43,456 nucleotides of DNA from Pseudomonadaceae bacterium (GTDB taxonomy: Bacteria; Pseudomonadota; Gammaproteobacteria; Pseudomonadales; Pseudomonadaceae). The notes below the pieces were generated by a model, which had not been told where the DNA came from, searched no databases, and saw nothing but the letters and a program-made list of their open reading frames with translations. Position numbers and translations under genes: made by a program. Of this stretch, positions 16,121 to 25,607 are shown piece by piece (the first letter of the stretch is position 1; every line of letters begins with the position of its first letter). The DNA is taken from the NCBI GenBank assembly GCA_019745275.1, contig JAIETJ010000079.1, positions 1 through 43,456 on the forward strand. The letters are read 5' to 3'.

Positions 16121-18193
16121 TTAGTCGTCGTCGCCGGCCGAGAAATCGTAATCCATCGATTGGGTTGGGCCTTGCAGGTAGTGGCCTTGAATGTAGTTAA
16201 CCCCGGCTTGCCAGAGGGTAGACAGCACGCTGGCGCTCTCCACGAACGGCACTATGGTCAGCTTGGCTTGCGCGTGTAGGCTGGCCAGCAGGGTTTTTAG
16301 CGCTTCTTGGTTGTCGGCAGTGCTGAGGTTTTGCGAGAACGAACCGTCCACTTTGACGAAGTCGATACTCAGGTGCTTAAGCGTGTTGAACGGGTTGAGC
16401 GAGCAGCCAAATTGGCTCAGTCCAACCTTGCAGTGCAGCTCGCTGAGGCCTTGAGTCAGGGCTTTGGCTTGCTTCAGGTAGGCAATCGCATCGGGCTCGC
16501 TGAGCTGAAAGATCAGTGCGTCGGAAGGTAAGCGTGCGGCTTTCAGGGCTACGCTCAGCCACGGCAATAGGGTCGGGTCTTGCAGACTGGCGCTGGATAG
16601 ATTTACAAACAAGCGTGTGCTGTGGCCTTTGCTGCGATGTTGCGCAAGCAATTTGATCGAGTTGAGAATCACCCAGCGGTCGATTTTCTCGGCCATGCCG
16701 GCATCAATGGCGGCGCGCAAAAAATCCAGCGGTGGCACTTCTTCGCCTTGCGGGTTGAGTAGGCGTAAGAGCACTTCGTAGTGTTCGTGACTGTCCCCGC
16801 GCAGGCTGATAATCGGTTGGAATAACAGGCGGAAACTGTTGTTTTCCAGCGCTTGTTGCAGCATCGCCACCACGCTACCACGGCTGGCTGCAGCGGCCAG
16901 TTCGTCGGCGGGATTAAACAGTTTTAGCGCATTGCCGCTGGCCAGTTCATCCGCGCAGCGGTGCGCGCGATCAATCACGTCTTGCCCGCGCGGAGTTTTT
17001 TCATTGACCCCAGCGACGCCGATCGACAGCGTGGTTTGTAGCGTTCGGCCGTTAATTTCGAACAGGTGGCCTTCGAGTTTCTTCAGCAGTGCCGCGAGGC
17101 TGGCTTGGCTCTGTTCCGGCGTTTGCGCCGGCAGCAAGACGCTAAACACATCATCACCAAAGCGCGCCAATTGCGCGTTGTCGGCAAAGTGGCTGCGTAA
17201 CAGGCCCGCCATGTCAGCCAGCAAAATGTCGATACCGGCCAAGCCGGCCTCAGCGAGCAGGAGGGCGTAGCGATCGATGCGGATATAGCCGACGCAGGCT
17301 GGCTGTCCGGCATTAACTGCGCGATCGGCTGCGGCGTCGAGGAGTTCAATAAAGTGGCTGCGGTTATGCAGGCCCGTCACTAGGTCTTGACTGCTGATCT
17401 CGCGCAGCTTTTGCTCAAGCTCGGCGTTGCCGCTTTCGGCGCGAATAATGACTTGAATGCAGGGTTCACCGGCGAAAGTGGCGGGTGAAAAGCCCATGCG
17501 TGCGGCAAAGGTTTGGCCGCCTTCCTTGACGCCGGTGCAGGCCAGTTCGGCGTTACCCTCGGCGTTTTGATAGTTTTTCAGAAAGTCTTTGAAGCTGGCT
17601 TGATCGTTGCTTGCGATCAGGTCGATCATCGGGATGCCTTCTAGCTCCTCGCCATCTTCGTAGCAAAACATCTCGAGGTAGGCGCGGTTGGCGTAAATGT
17701 GCATGCCTTCGTGCACATAGGTGATGGCATCGACCGAGCTGTCGAGCAGCAATTGGCAGCGTTTTTCCGCTTCGCGCAGAGCCACTTCAGCCACCCGGCG
17801 GGCGCGACGTTCTTCGAGGTTGGTCAGTTCGCGGTTAGCCACCAGCATCAGGCGTTCATCTTCACCTTGCGGCAGGGCGTCCTGAGCACCGAGGGCCAGC
17901 GCTTCGGTAATGGCGTCGGAGTCATTGCCGTCGGTGAGTTGAATAACAGGAATGTCTTTGGCTTGTCGGCGAATGGCGGTAATCGCCTCGTGGGGGTCGA
18001 GGTTTTCGCTGGACGGTGCGGCAATTAGCAAGTCCCAGCTTTGTCCGAGTACTTGGTTTAAATCGTCGCTAGAAACCAAACGGTGCACGCGAGTGGCGCG
18101 TCCCGAATTACGGAACAGGCTAACCAGTCGTTCGGCCTCGTTCTGCGAATCTTCAAGGATCAGCAGTCTTATGGTTTTTTTTTCAATGGCCAT
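16121..18193 (-). CDS. fimX: FimX, c-di-GMP effector for type IV pili
   Basis: FimX binds c-di-GMP and localises to the cell pole, where it promotes type IV pilus assembly and twitching. The order is REC-like (about 1-130), PAS (about 140-255), GGDEF (about 265-420) and EAL (about 435-680). The GGDEF signature is GDDVF and the EAL motif is EVL; the usual DDFG loop reads SQFG. So both catalytic domains are degenerate, as known for FimX, and the EAL domain is expected to bind rather than cleave the nucleotide. The start is ATG at 18193 (MAIEKKTIRLLILEDSQNE, 690 aa), matching the family start; an upstream in-frame ATG at 18271 would add 26 unlikely residues and overlap the previous gene. It lies 62 bp downstream of the PilZ-like gene, probably in one operon. 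Confidence 0.95.
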   Translation of the reverse strand: MAIEKKTIRLLILEDSQNEAERLVSLFRNSGRATRVHRLVSSDDLNQVLGQSWDLLIAAPSSENLDPHEAITAIRRQAKDIPVIQLTDGNDSDAITEALALGAQDALPQGEDERLMLVANRELTNLEERRARRVAEVALREAEKRCQLLLDSSVDAITYVHEGMHIYANRAYLEMFCYEDGEELEGIPMIDLIASNDQASFKDFLKNYQNAEGNAELACTGVKEGGQTFAARMGFSPATFAGEPCIQVIIRAESGNAELEQKLREISSQDLVTGLHNRSHFIELLDAAADRAVNAGQPACVGYIRIDRYALLLAEAGLAGIDILLADMAGLLRSHFADNAQLARFGDDVFSVLLPAQTPEQSQASLAALLKKLEGHLFEINGRTLQTTLSIGVAGVNEKTPRGQDVIDRAHRCADELASGNALKLFNPADELAAAASRGSVVAMLQQALENNSFRLLFQPIISLRGDSHEHYEVLLRLLNPQGEEVPPLDFLRAAIDAGMAEKIDRWVILNSIKLLAQHRSKGHSTRLFVNLSSASLQDPTLLPWLSVALKAARLPSDALIFQLSEPDAIAYLKQAKALTQGLSELHCKVGLSQFGCSLNPFNTLKHLSIDFVKVDGSFSQNLSTADNQEALKTLLASLHAQAKLTIVPFVESASVLSTLWQAGVNYIQGHYLQGPTQSMDYDFSAGDDD

Positions 18194-18255
18194 GGTCAAT
18201 TCTTGAGTTGCGCCAAACGGGCGCAAAAAGGCGATAAAAGGTCGTTTTCGGCAAT

Positions 18256-20076
18256 CTACAGCGACTTCCAAAGTGAGTCAAAGTCTTCCTCGCCGGCTTT
18301 AGCTTGGCCGCTCGGGGCTGTGACGGGCTTCCCTTGTGGCGTGCTGGCCAGCTCTACGCTGCGGTATTCAAACTGGGTGAAGCTGCCGGTGCTGGTTTGC
18401 TTGCGGCTAAGCACGGCACGTTGTTCGTTGCCGCTTAGGTTGATCAGCACCTTGTTACCTTCTTGGAACGGTAGGCGAGGCGTGATTAAGGTCGCAGGTC
18501 GTGAAATGGCAGCAATCGCGGGAAGCAGTAGCGCGCGTAAAAACTGACTGTGTTGTTCGGTTTTGCGCATCAGTTGTAAGCCGCAAGGTTGTGCGAATGG
18601 CGCGACCAGTTCGATGCCCATTTGTGTGCCGCCCCCGCGTACTTGGCGAATCCAGCGTACTACGGCCACGCTCCAGGCTTGATTAGGGCTGTCTTGCAGC
18701 CCTAATATTTCCCCGGCTTGCAGTTGTCCCGGTACTTCTTTGGGCCACGAGAGACAGTAGCCGCCAGGGCTGTGATTGACGATGGATAGGCTGTAGGTCG
18801 GATAAAGCTCGATCGGCTCATCTACCGCAGGTGCTGACTCAGATTTGTTTGGGTCTTGCGCCTGATAGACAATTTCTTCCATCGGCAAGCCCGGTTCCCA
18901 GTGGGTGATGCGCTGCGCATCGAAAGCCTCGCCCCAAATGTCGGGGCCACTGTCGACCGCGTGAGAGCTGAACTTGACAGCTTGCGCGGTTTTTTTAAGC
19001 ACCTCGCTAAAGGCGATTTGTCCGGCAATGTAGTAATGCACCGAGCTCATGCCAATGCTCAGGGTCAGGCTGCCTTGGCCGCTATTACGCTGAAAAGTAC
19101 GCTCGGAAATGTCGCCCCAGGCGGCCCCCAAGTGTTGCAGCACATCCAGGCTAAAGCCGTCGGGCACTTGCAGTTGAGACTCTTTGCGGTTTTCTGCGGG
19201 GAGTATCAGGTATTCACGAATAGCATCGGCTAGGGGCTGAGTGTCGATGCCGATCAGGGTGTTTGGTTCGCTCGCCGGAAATAGCGATTTGTACCGCGGC
19301 GGCCCGTCCACCAGCGGGGCGATAGCAAACAAACTGGACGCGAGGCTGGCAGGTTGTAACTTGACCAATGCGCACCACGGCTCGAGTGCTTCGGCAAGTC
19401 GCGCTATACCGCTTTGGCGCATTTGATTGCAGCGCGCGCAGCCCAGCAGCAATGCCACTAGGTAGGTTTGCTCTAAGCTGAGGCTTGGCGTGACGGCGTG
19501 CTGCGCTTGTTCGTCCCGCACGCTGATACGCTGTAGCTCTTGATTACAGCCGATTTGATAGAGTTGATGTAGCTCCAGCCAAAGCCCTTCAGGCACTGGG
19601 CAATACAGTTGACTGGCGCGAATTAAAGAGCCGCAGAGGCTATGGCTGGCACGCTGCAGCGCTGTCACTAAGCGTTGCAGGGGTTCGCGTGTGGTGCTGC
19701 CAACCTCTTGCGCGACAATCAATTTATAGCCAATGGCTAAGTGGTTTTGCAGCGCTTGGCAGAGATTAGCCACCTTGCGTGGGCGCTCATCAAGTACCAC
19801 GGCTTGGTTGAGGAAGTGCCGCTCGAGATTTTTGCACACGTAATAAACTTCTGGTCGCAGCAGTTCCAGTAGTTGCAAGCGTGTTTCGGCGGTGCAGGCC
19901 AGTTGGTTCAGCTCGACTAAGGCTTGATACAGCAAGCGTGCGGTTTCACCGAGATTGGCTTTCGGTAAACCGGCCACCCAGCGCTTCAACTCACGCGGGT
20001 TGGCCTCGCAAAAGGTCAGCTGTTGCTGCTGTGGTGAGGGCACGCGGAGCAGAAGCTGCGGGCTTTGTTTATCCAT
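18256..20076 (-). CDS. PilZ-like C-terminal domain protein preceding fimX
   Basis: The 606-residue protein has a long, largely helical and uncharacterised region (about 1-420). A C-terminal region (about 425-495) looks like a PilZ domain: NHSPGG (434-439) fits the D/NxSxxG signature, followed by the beta-barrel pattern ending VVRWIR and GTQMGIEL. The RxxxR half of the c-di-GMP site is not visible, so nucleotide binding is doubtful. Homologues in Pseudomonas sit in the same place and are sometimes labelled molecular chaperone, a name I cannot support from sequence. Its tight linkage to fimX suggests a role in the same polar or pilus pathway; this is inference. No signal peptide or membrane helix is seen. 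The ATG has GGAAA about 9 nt upstream. Confidence 0.75.
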   Translation of the reverse strand: MDKQSPQLLLRVPSPQQQQLTFCEANPRELKRWVAGLPKANLGETARLLYQALVELNQLACTAETRLQLLELLRPEVYYVCKNLERHFLNQAVVLDERPRKVANLCQALQNHLAIGYKLIVAQEVGSTTREPLQRLVTALQRASHSLCGSLIRASQLYCPVPEGLWLELHQLYQIGCNQELQRISVRDEQAQHAVTPSLSLEQTYLVALLLGCARCNQMRQSGIARLAEALEPWCALVKLQPASLASSLFAIAPLVDGPPRYKSLFPASEPNTLIGIDTQPLADAIREYLILPAENRKESQLQVPDGFSLDVLQHLGAAWGDISERTFQRNSGQGSLTLSIGMSSVHYYIAGQIAFSEVLKKTAQAVKFSSHAVDSGPDIWGEAFDAQRITHWEPGLPMEEIVYQAQDPNKSESAPAVDEPIELYPTYSLSIVNHSPGGYCLSWPKEVPGQLQAGEILGLQDSPNQAWSVAVVRWIRQVRGGGTQMGIELVAPFAQPCGLQLMRKTEQHSQFLRALLLPAIAAISRPATLITPRLPFQEGNKVLINLSGNEQRAVLSRKQTSTGSFTQFEYRSVELASTPQGKPVTAPSGQAKAGEEDFDSLWKSL

Positions 20077-20262
20077 TGCGCGGCATTTCCATTAACTTGC
20101 GGTGTGCCACCGGCGCAGCTATGGGCGCCTTGTTATTAGTATCGACTATGCCGAACCTTAGCAGCATCTTTACCGGCCTGCTGCCTATCGCATGTTCAGC
20201 GGTGCAAAATCACTGCGCTAGGATTGCTTCGGGTTTTAAACCCCGCGGCTGTGGTGGCGCTG

Positions 20263-21123
20263 TTAAACCTTGCCGGCACCTAAGCGTTGGCCCATGCGAA
20301 CCGCGCTGCTGGCACCTAACTCGCTAGCCCATTGCACTTGCTCTGGGCCAAACAGCACGATGGCGGTAGAGCCCAATTTAAAGCGGCCCAACTCGGCGCC
20401 CTTGGCCAGTTCGATTGGTGCGCGCGCGGCCGCGTCGTAACGCGTGCTTTTAAGCTCGCGCTTAGGCGGTGTAATGAGGCCGGCCCAGACTGTTTCGATC
20501 GACGCCACTATCATTGCGCCGACTAGCACCACGGCCATTGGCCCGCGCTCGGTATCGAAGATGCACACCGCGCGCTCGTTGCGAGCGAACAGTTCGGGGA
20601 CGTTTTCTGCGGTGGTTTGATTGACTGAGAACAAGCGGCCCGGCACATAGATCATTTCGCGCAGGGTGCCGGCCAGCGGCATGTGCACGCGGTGATAGTC
20701 TTTCGGCGAGAGGTAAATGGTGGCAAATTCGCCGCCCATAAACTCGGCCGCTCGGTTGCTGTCGCCGCCCAGCAGTTCGAGCACGCTAAAGCTGTGGCCT
20801 TTGGCCTGGAAGATGCGCCCATGTTCGATTTTACCCAGCTGGCTAACCGCGCCATCGGCCGGGCAAAGTACCGCATCGGCGCTGCTGTCGAGCGGCCGTG
20901 CACCGTCTTTCAAAGCGCGGGTGAAGAACGCATTGAAGTGCTCGTAGGCATCCAGCTGCTCGACGGCGGCTTCGCTCATGTCGACTTGGTATTGCTTGGC
21001 GAACCAGTTGATTAAGCGGCTCTTAAACCAAGTTGTGCGGCACTCGGCGGCGTAGCCGATCAAGCGCGAGAGCAGGTGATGCGGCAGTAAGTATTGGCTG
21101 AGGATAAACAGGCGCTGTTGCAT
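20263..21123 (-). CDS. psd: Phosphatidylserine decarboxylase proenzyme
   Basis: Psd makes phosphatidylethanolamine from phosphatidylserine at the inner membrane. The 286-residue proenzyme shows the self-cleavage site LGST (G251-S252-T253 region), which yields the pyruvoyl group on the small alpha chain. The catalytic-triad candidates D90 (CPADGAVSQ) and H147 (YHRVHMP) are present. TAAGGAG lies 5-6 nt before the ATG, an excellent ribosome site. It is preceded by rhdA 64 bp upstream on the same strand, so they may share a transcript. About 186 bp without a visible gene separate it from the PilZ-like gene. Confidence 0.97.
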   Translation of the reverse strand: MQQRLFILSQYLLPHHLLSRLIGYAAECRTTWFKSRLINWFAKQYQVDMSEAAVEQLDAYEHFNAFFTRALKDGARPLDSSADAVLCPADGAVSQLGKIEHGRIFQAKGHSFSVLELLGGDSNRAAEFMGGEFATIYLSPKDYHRVHMPLAGTLREMIYVPGRLFSVNQTTAENVPELFARNERAVCIFDTERGPMAVVLVGAMIVASIETVWAGLITPPKRELKSTRYDAAARAPIELAKGAELGRFKLGSTAIVLFGPEQVQWASELGASSAVRMGQRLGAGKV

Positions 21124-21187
21124 AAAAACTCCTTAAAAGTGCTGTAAATGGGCGGCGAGCGCTGCCTGTGTAGGCAGTTGATGGCGT

Positions 21188-22003
21188 TTAGAGTTCCATC
21201 GGGGTGTCTGGGTGATTGCCCCATTCGCCCCATGAGCCGGCATAGGCTTTGACGCGCGGATAGCCCAAAGCTTTGGCAATCAGATAAGTCAGGCCGGAGC
21301 GGTGATGGGTTTGGCAATGGGTAATCAGTTCTTTGTCCGGGGTGATGCCCAGCTCCTGCAGTATTTGCGGCATGTCGCTGCGAATGCGCAGGTCGCGCGC
21401 CGGGTCCATAGTCCGCGTCCATTCAAAGTTGACCGCGCCGGGAATATGCCCGGCTTTGCTGGCGAGGACTTTTTCGCCGCTGTATTCGGCGGCCGAGCGG
21501 GCGTCCCAGATGGCTAAGTCGGCAGCACCTAGGCGGCTTTGCAGGTATTCACGCGTGGCGATAGGGCCTTGCTGCAAATTCAGGCTAACAACGGCGCTGT
21601 GCTTGGCTGGGGTAACTTGACTTAATTCGCGCTGCTCGGCCAGCCATGCGTTTAAACCGCCGTTTAGGTAGTGATAGTGCTGGTGGCCGATCACGTCGAG
21701 CAGCCAAATAAAACGCCCAGCCCAGCCGCCGCCTTCGTCGTCATAGACCACGTACACCGCATCTGGATTATGCCCCAGTGCGCCGAACAGGCTTTCGAGC
21801 TGCGCTTGGCTGGGTAGTAAACCGGGTGCCGGGGCTTGTCCCAGCTGAGTGTCTTTTGGCTCAACAAAGTGCGCGCCGGGGATGTGTCCGGCGGCGTAGC
21901 GCGTGGCGCTGGTTAAATCGACCAGAATCAGTTCGGCGGCATTTAGGCATGCGGCCAAGTCGGCCGGTTCGATGACCAGTGGTAGCGCGGCGAAGGCGGA
22001 CAT
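21188..22003 (-). CDS. rhdA: Thiosulfate sulfurtransferase (rhodanese) RhdA
   Basis: RhdA moves sulfane sulfur from thiosulfate to an acceptor such as cyanide or a thiol. The 271-residue protein is a tandem rhodanese: an inactive N-terminal domain (about 8-125) with VDLTSATRYAAGHIPGA, and an active C-terminal domain (about 145-268) with DARSAAEYSG and the active loop CQTHHR. The catalytic residue is C230, the same number and loop as in Azotobacter vinelandii RhdA. ATG 22003 is chosen because AAAAGG precedes it by 7-8 nt and the family starts here; an in-frame upstream start at 22111 would run back into the HDOD gene. It lies 46 bp after that gene. Confidence 0.95.
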   Translation of the reverse strand: MSAFAALPLVIEPADLAACLNAAELILVDLTSATRYAAGHIPGAHFVEPKDTQLGQAPAPGLLPSQAQLESLFGALGHNPDAVYVVYDDEGGGWAGRFIWLLDVIGHQHYHYLNGGLNAWLAEQRELSQVTPAKHSAVVSLNLQQGPIATREYLQSRLGAADLAIWDARSAAEYSGEKVLASKAGHIPGAVNFEWTRTMDPARDLRIRSDMPQILQELGITPDKELITHCQTHHRSGLTYLIAKALGYPRVKAYAGSWGEWGNHPDTPMEL

Positions 22004-22049
22004 AGGTAACCTTTTAAACACAATGAAGTGGGCGATTGTAGCGCAAGCG

Positions 22050-23576
22050 CTAGCGCGCGCGTTTGGCAAAGCTGGCCAGCGCGCGCTCAATGCATTGCAC
22101 GGTTTTACCAAAGGCTTGCAGGCTGACCTCGTTGAGCGCCTGTCCGCCTTGGTCGACTACCAGCAGCATGGCCACACGCTCTTGATTGGCGATCGAGCGC
22201 AGAATCAGCTGCTCACCGGGGAATAGATTTTTCAGATTGCCCGGCAGCAGCGCCGAGTATTGGGCAATATTGGCCGGGTTCAGGCGCAGTTGTCCTGGCT
22301 TACTGAGCAGCTGTCGCAATACTTGGCTTTGGCTTGGATCAAGGGTTAGCCCGGCGACTTCTTTGCCCAAGCCCATACTTTGTTGCGCCACTAAGCGGCT
22401 GTGGTTGCGGTCGGCCAGGAATAACAATGCCCGCTGCATACCGCAGGCGTGTAACGCTGCAAGGCTGCAGTGGGTCAGTTGTTGCACATTGACAAAGGCG
22501 CTGGGCTCGCTGAGTAGCTCGCTGCAGTGCTTGCGCCACAGCGCAACCTCGGATTTCACCGGTGTGGGCGACGCGACCGGCGCCGGTGTTTGCAGGTGCT
22601 GGGCATCCCAAGGCCACAGCAGCGCTTGCGCTGGATGCCAAAGCTCGGCGCAGCTGTGCTTGCGGGCGCTGTTAACGGCCTGCTGGTGCACTTGTTGCTG
22701 TAACTCATCCAGACTCAGTTGTAGATACAGCCCGGCGAGCTGCTGCCAGCGCAGCGCTTGCGGGCAGCTCCATGCTTGATGCGCATACACCGCCAAGCCA
22801 TTGGCCAACACAATGCTATTGCTGGGCTGCATCAGGCCGCGGCGCAAGACGCTGTCGTCATCCAAGAGTGGCTGCTGTTGCTCTGGCTGTGGCTGTGTGC
22901 GGATGATGCGCAAGGCTTTGACCAGCTGCCGGCGCTCATTGAGCAGCAGTCGATAGCCCTGTAATACCCATTCGGGCAGTCGCCATTTTTCAGCTAGAGC
23001 TAAGCCAATTTGCAGCAATGGCACGCCGAGCAACTCATGCTCGACCTTACTGGCGGGCTCGCCTTTAACCAGCACTCGCTGCTCCCAAGCGCTAAACAGT
23101 TGCGGATGGCTGGCGACCAGCACCCACATGGGCGCGAGAAACACCAGGCTACTGCAGTTGATGTCTTGCCAGAGTCGCGCCAAGCGCGCACCAAACAAGC
23201 CGCTAGCTTGTTGCACAGCATGCCGGCTGAGCAGTTGCAGCTGGCGTAACTCCAGCGGCATGCTTTCCAGTGCTACTGGATTGAGTTGGTTGAGTAGGTT
23301 CTCGGCGCTCTGCAAGCCTAACCGTGAGAGTGCCACTTCAAGGTTAGCTGCCGGGTCGCTAAGGCTGCTTTTGCTGCGGTTAGCGGCGCGCATTACCAGC
23401 AAGGCCAAGGTTGGGCTGGCTTGCAATGCTTCGGCGATTTCTCCCAGCGAGCTGCGCGAGTCACGTAGCGCTTGCAAGGCTCGCCGATGCTCGTCAACGC
23501 TGACGGGCAGGCGCACGCTATCGAGCTCTTTGAGCCAGGCGTTAAGTGTGTGCGGTAGGGGTTTGTTGGTCGACAT
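22050..23576 (-). CDS. HDOD domain protein
   Basis: The 508-residue protein has an N-terminal HDOD domain (about 15-230). It is recognised by SLGEIAEALQASPTLALLVMR, then RAANRS, then VALSRLGLQSAENLL. HDOD is an HD-fold relative without the metal-binding HD residues, often found in signalling and flagellar or c-di-GMP contexts. The C-terminal part (about 365-505) could be a GAF-like domain, but this is uncertain. A glutamine-rich middle linker lies between them. The function is not known. It is divergent from motA across 116 bp and is followed by rhdA and psd on the same strand. The start ATG at 23576 has only a weak GAGC ribosome site. Confidence 0.8.
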   Translation of the reverse strand: MSTNKPLPHTLNAWLKELDSVRLPVSVDEHRRALQALRDSRSSLGEIAEALQASPTLALLVMRAANRSKSSLSDPAANLEVALSRLGLQSAENLLNQLNPVALESMPLELRQLQLLSRHAVQQASGLFGARLARLWQDINCSSLVFLAPMWVLVASHPQLFSAWEQRVLVKGEPASKVEHELLGVPLLQIGLALAEKWRLPEWVLQGYRLLLNERRQLVKALRIIRTQPQPEQQQPLLDDDSVLRRGLMQPSNSIVLANGLAVYAHQAWSCPQALRWQQLAGLYLQLSLDELQQQVHQQAVNSARKHSCAELWHPAQALLWPWDAQHLQTPAPVASPTPVKSEVALWRKHCSELLSEPSAFVNVQQLTHCSLAALHACGMQRALLFLADRNHSRLVAQQSMGLGKEVAGLTLDPSQSQVLRQLLSKPGQLRLNPANIAQYSALLPGNLKNLFPGEQLILRSIANQERVAMLLVVDQGGQALNEVSLQAFGKTVQCIERALASFAKRAR

Positions 23577-23612
23577 AAGCTCGGTTCAAATTGGCTTTTC
23601 GCGCTAAGTGGC

Positions 23613-23639
23613 TATAGTCTGGCTCATAAGAACCGATAA
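23613..23639 (+). promoter_or_regulatory. Sigma-28 (FliA) promoter for motAB
   Basis: TATAGTCT (23613-23620), an 11-nt spacer, and ACCGATAA (23632-23639) match the flagellar sigma-28 consensus TAAAGTTT-N11-GCCGATAA closely in both halves and spacing. The transcript would start near 23646. It would then form a small hairpin, AAGAGT (23644-23649) with ACTCTT (23661-23666), before motA. This fits late flagellar control of the stator genes. Confidence 0.82.
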
Positions 23640-23692
23640 GTAGAAGAGTTGTTTAAAAAGACTCTTAACCATCACTTGGCCAGCGCTCTCTA

Positions 23693-24544
23693 ATGATAAA
23701 AATCATCGGTATCATCGTGGTATTCGCCTGCGTTACAGGCGGTTTCATCTTGTCTCACGGCAAACTCGCTGCGTTGTTTCAGCCGTTTGAAGTGCTGATT
23801 ATTGGTGGTGCGTCGTTGGGTGCATTCCTGCAGGCCAACACGCCTAGCACCTTTATGCATGTGTTTAAAAAGTCCCTGAGCATGTTTAGCTCGCGCTTCA
23901 CCCACACCTTTTACTTAGAAATACTCAAAATGCTTTACGAGATTCTCAACAAAAGTCGTCGCGAAGGCATGATGTCGATTGAGGCCGATGTTGAAGATCC
24001 CGCCGCCAGCCCGATTTTCAGCAAGTATCCGGCGATTCTTAAAGACGCCAGCATGACAGCCTATGTTTGCGATTACCTGCGCATCATGTCGTCCGGCAAT
24101 ATGGCCCCGCATGAGCTGGAAGGCCTGTTTGACATGGAGCTGAACAGTATTAAAGAAGACCTCGAGCACCCGGCTCATGCGGTGGCGCGGATTGCCGATG
24201 GTATGCCGGCGATGGGTATCGTCGCGGCGGTGCTGGGGATCGTGGTGACCATGGGGCTGCTTGGTCAGGTTGAGCAGAGCGAGTTGGGCACCCACGTGGC
24301 GGCCGCTTTGGTGGGTACCTTCTTGGGGATTTTGGCGGCCTATGGTTTCTTCGGTCCGCTGGCCACCGCGATCGAACACGACGCCAAAGAAGAACTAAAT
24401 GTGTATGAGGCGATCAAGGCCTGCTTGGTTGCATCGGCGTCCGGCATGCCGCCAACCCTAGCGGTGGAGTTTGGTCGCAAAGTGTTATACCCGGCGCACC
24501 GGCCAAGCTTTAGCGAGCTTGAACAAGCCATGCGTGGCAGCTAA
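23693..24544 (+). CDS. motA: Flagellar motor stator protein MotA
   Basis: MotA and MotB form the proton-conducting stator that turns the flagellum. The 283-residue protein has four membrane helices, two near the N-terminus and two around residues 168-220, with a large cytoplasmic loop. Charged loop residues R90 and E97 correspond to those that contact FliG. P172 in DGMPAMGIVAAVLG corresponds to the conserved proline next to the channel. No clear ribosome site precedes the ATG, but the family start agrees. A sigma-28 promoter lies 50 bp upstream and motB follows after 5 bp, so the two form one operon. Confidence 0.97.
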   Translation: MIKIIGIIVVFACVTGGFILSHGKLAALFQPFEVLIIGGASLGAFLQANTPSTFMHVFKKSLSMFSSRFTHTFYLEILKMLYEILNKSRREGMMSIEADVEDPAASPIFSKYPAILKDASMTAYVCDYLRIMSSGNMAPHELEGLFDMELNSIKEDLEHPAHAVARIADGMPAMGIVAAVLGIVVTMGLLGQVEQSELGTHVAAALVGTFLGILAAYGFFGPLATAIEHDAKEELNVYEAIKACLVASASGMPPTLAVEFGRKVLYPAHRPSFSELEQAMRGS

Positions 24545-24549
24545 ACCGT

Positions 24550-25596
24550 ATGGAAAATAATCAGCCGATTATTGTTAAGCGGGTTAAGAAAATTGCCGCG
24601 GGCCATCACGGTGGCGCGTGGAAAATTGCTTTTGCCGACTTTGCCACGGCGATGATGGCGTTCTTTATGCTCTTGTGGCTGATGTCTTCGGCCACGCCTG
24701 AGCAGAAACGCTTAATCTCCGGCTACTTCCAAGACCCGGTTGGTTTTACCGAGAGTGCCAGCCCTTATGTGATCGACTTGGGCGGCACGCCAACGCCGGC
24801 GCCGGACAAAACCCTCAATCCAGAGGTTAAAGATGAGGTGGATGCCGGACCCGATCAGGATGTCGGTAAAGAGGCGCAAGACAATCCCAAGGTCGACCCG
24901 GCTCAGGCCGAAAGCCTGGCCGAGCAGGTCGAGCGCGAACGCTTAGAGTTGCTGCTGCAAGAATTGCAGAACAAGGTCGAAGAGAATCCGCAGCTAAAGA
25001 ATTTTAAAGACCAGATTCTGTTTGAAATCACCCAGGACGGCCTGCGCATTCAGATTATGGACGCCGCCAATCGGCCGATGTTTGCCAGCGGCAGTGCCAA
25101 TCTTGAGCCGTATTTTGAGGATATTTTGTTGGCCATGGCCGACACCATCAAAGCGGTGCCGAACAAGATTAGCTTTAGCGGGCATACCGATGCCAAGCCC
25201 TTTGTTGGTCGTGGCGACTTTGGTAACTGGGAGTTGTCGGCCAATCGCGCTAACGCGGCGCGGCGCGCCTTGGTGTTCGGCGGGGTGCCGGATGATCAGG
25301 TGGCGCGGGTGGTCGGTTACGCCTCGTCGGCGTTGTTTGATCGCGCCGACCCGCTCAATCCGGTTAATCGGCGAATCGACATAGTCGTGCTAACCAAAAA
25401 AGCCCAGCGCAGCATCGAGGGCGCCGCTGACCCCTCGGTCATCTCAGCTGAGGCACCATTTGATCCGGCTGCGCCGGCTGCTCAGCCATCGGCGGCGCCT
25501 GCTGCCGACCCGCTGCAAGAGCCACAGTTGCGCGAGAAGCTGAATATCTTTGAAGATGGTGCGTTACGGCTCGATCAGGTTCCTGCCGAGCAGTAG
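24550..25596 (+). CDS. motB: Flagellar motor stator protein MotB
   Basis: MotB anchors the stator to peptidoglycan. A single N-terminal membrane helix (about 27-47) carries the proton-binding aspartate D30 in AFADFATAMMAFF. A plug and linker region rich in acidic residues follows. The OmpA-like peptidoglycan-binding domain (about 170-280) has SFSGHTDAKPF and NWELSANRANAARRALV. The C-terminal tail (about 290-348) is rich in alanine and proline. The gene starts 5 bp after motA and ends before a strong terminator shared with convergent rsgA. Assignment is secure. Confidence 0.97.
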   Translation: MENNQPIIVKRVKKIAAGHHGGAWKIAFADFATAMMAFFMLLWLMSSATPEQKRLISGYFQDPVGFTESASPYVIDLGGTPTPAPDKTLNPEVKDEVDAGPDQDVGKEAQDNPKVDPAQAESLAEQVERERLELLLQELQNKVEENPQLKNFKDQILFEITQDGLRIQIMDAANRPMFASGSANLEPYFEDILLAMADTIKAVPNKISFSGHTDAKPFVGRGDFGNWELSANRANAARRALVFGGVPDDQVARVVGYASSALFDRADPLNPVNRRIDIVVLTKKAQRSIEGAADPSVISAEAPFDPAAPAAQPSAAPAADPLQEPQLREKLNIFEDGALRLDQVPAEQ

Positions 25597-25607
25597 GGCT
25601 ATTGCCC

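Noticed and set aside
20234..20250. Near-palindrome CGGGTTTTAAACCCCG downstream of psd
   Set aside because: It is short and has no T-run in either direction; it could be a terminator remnant or chance, so it is not called.
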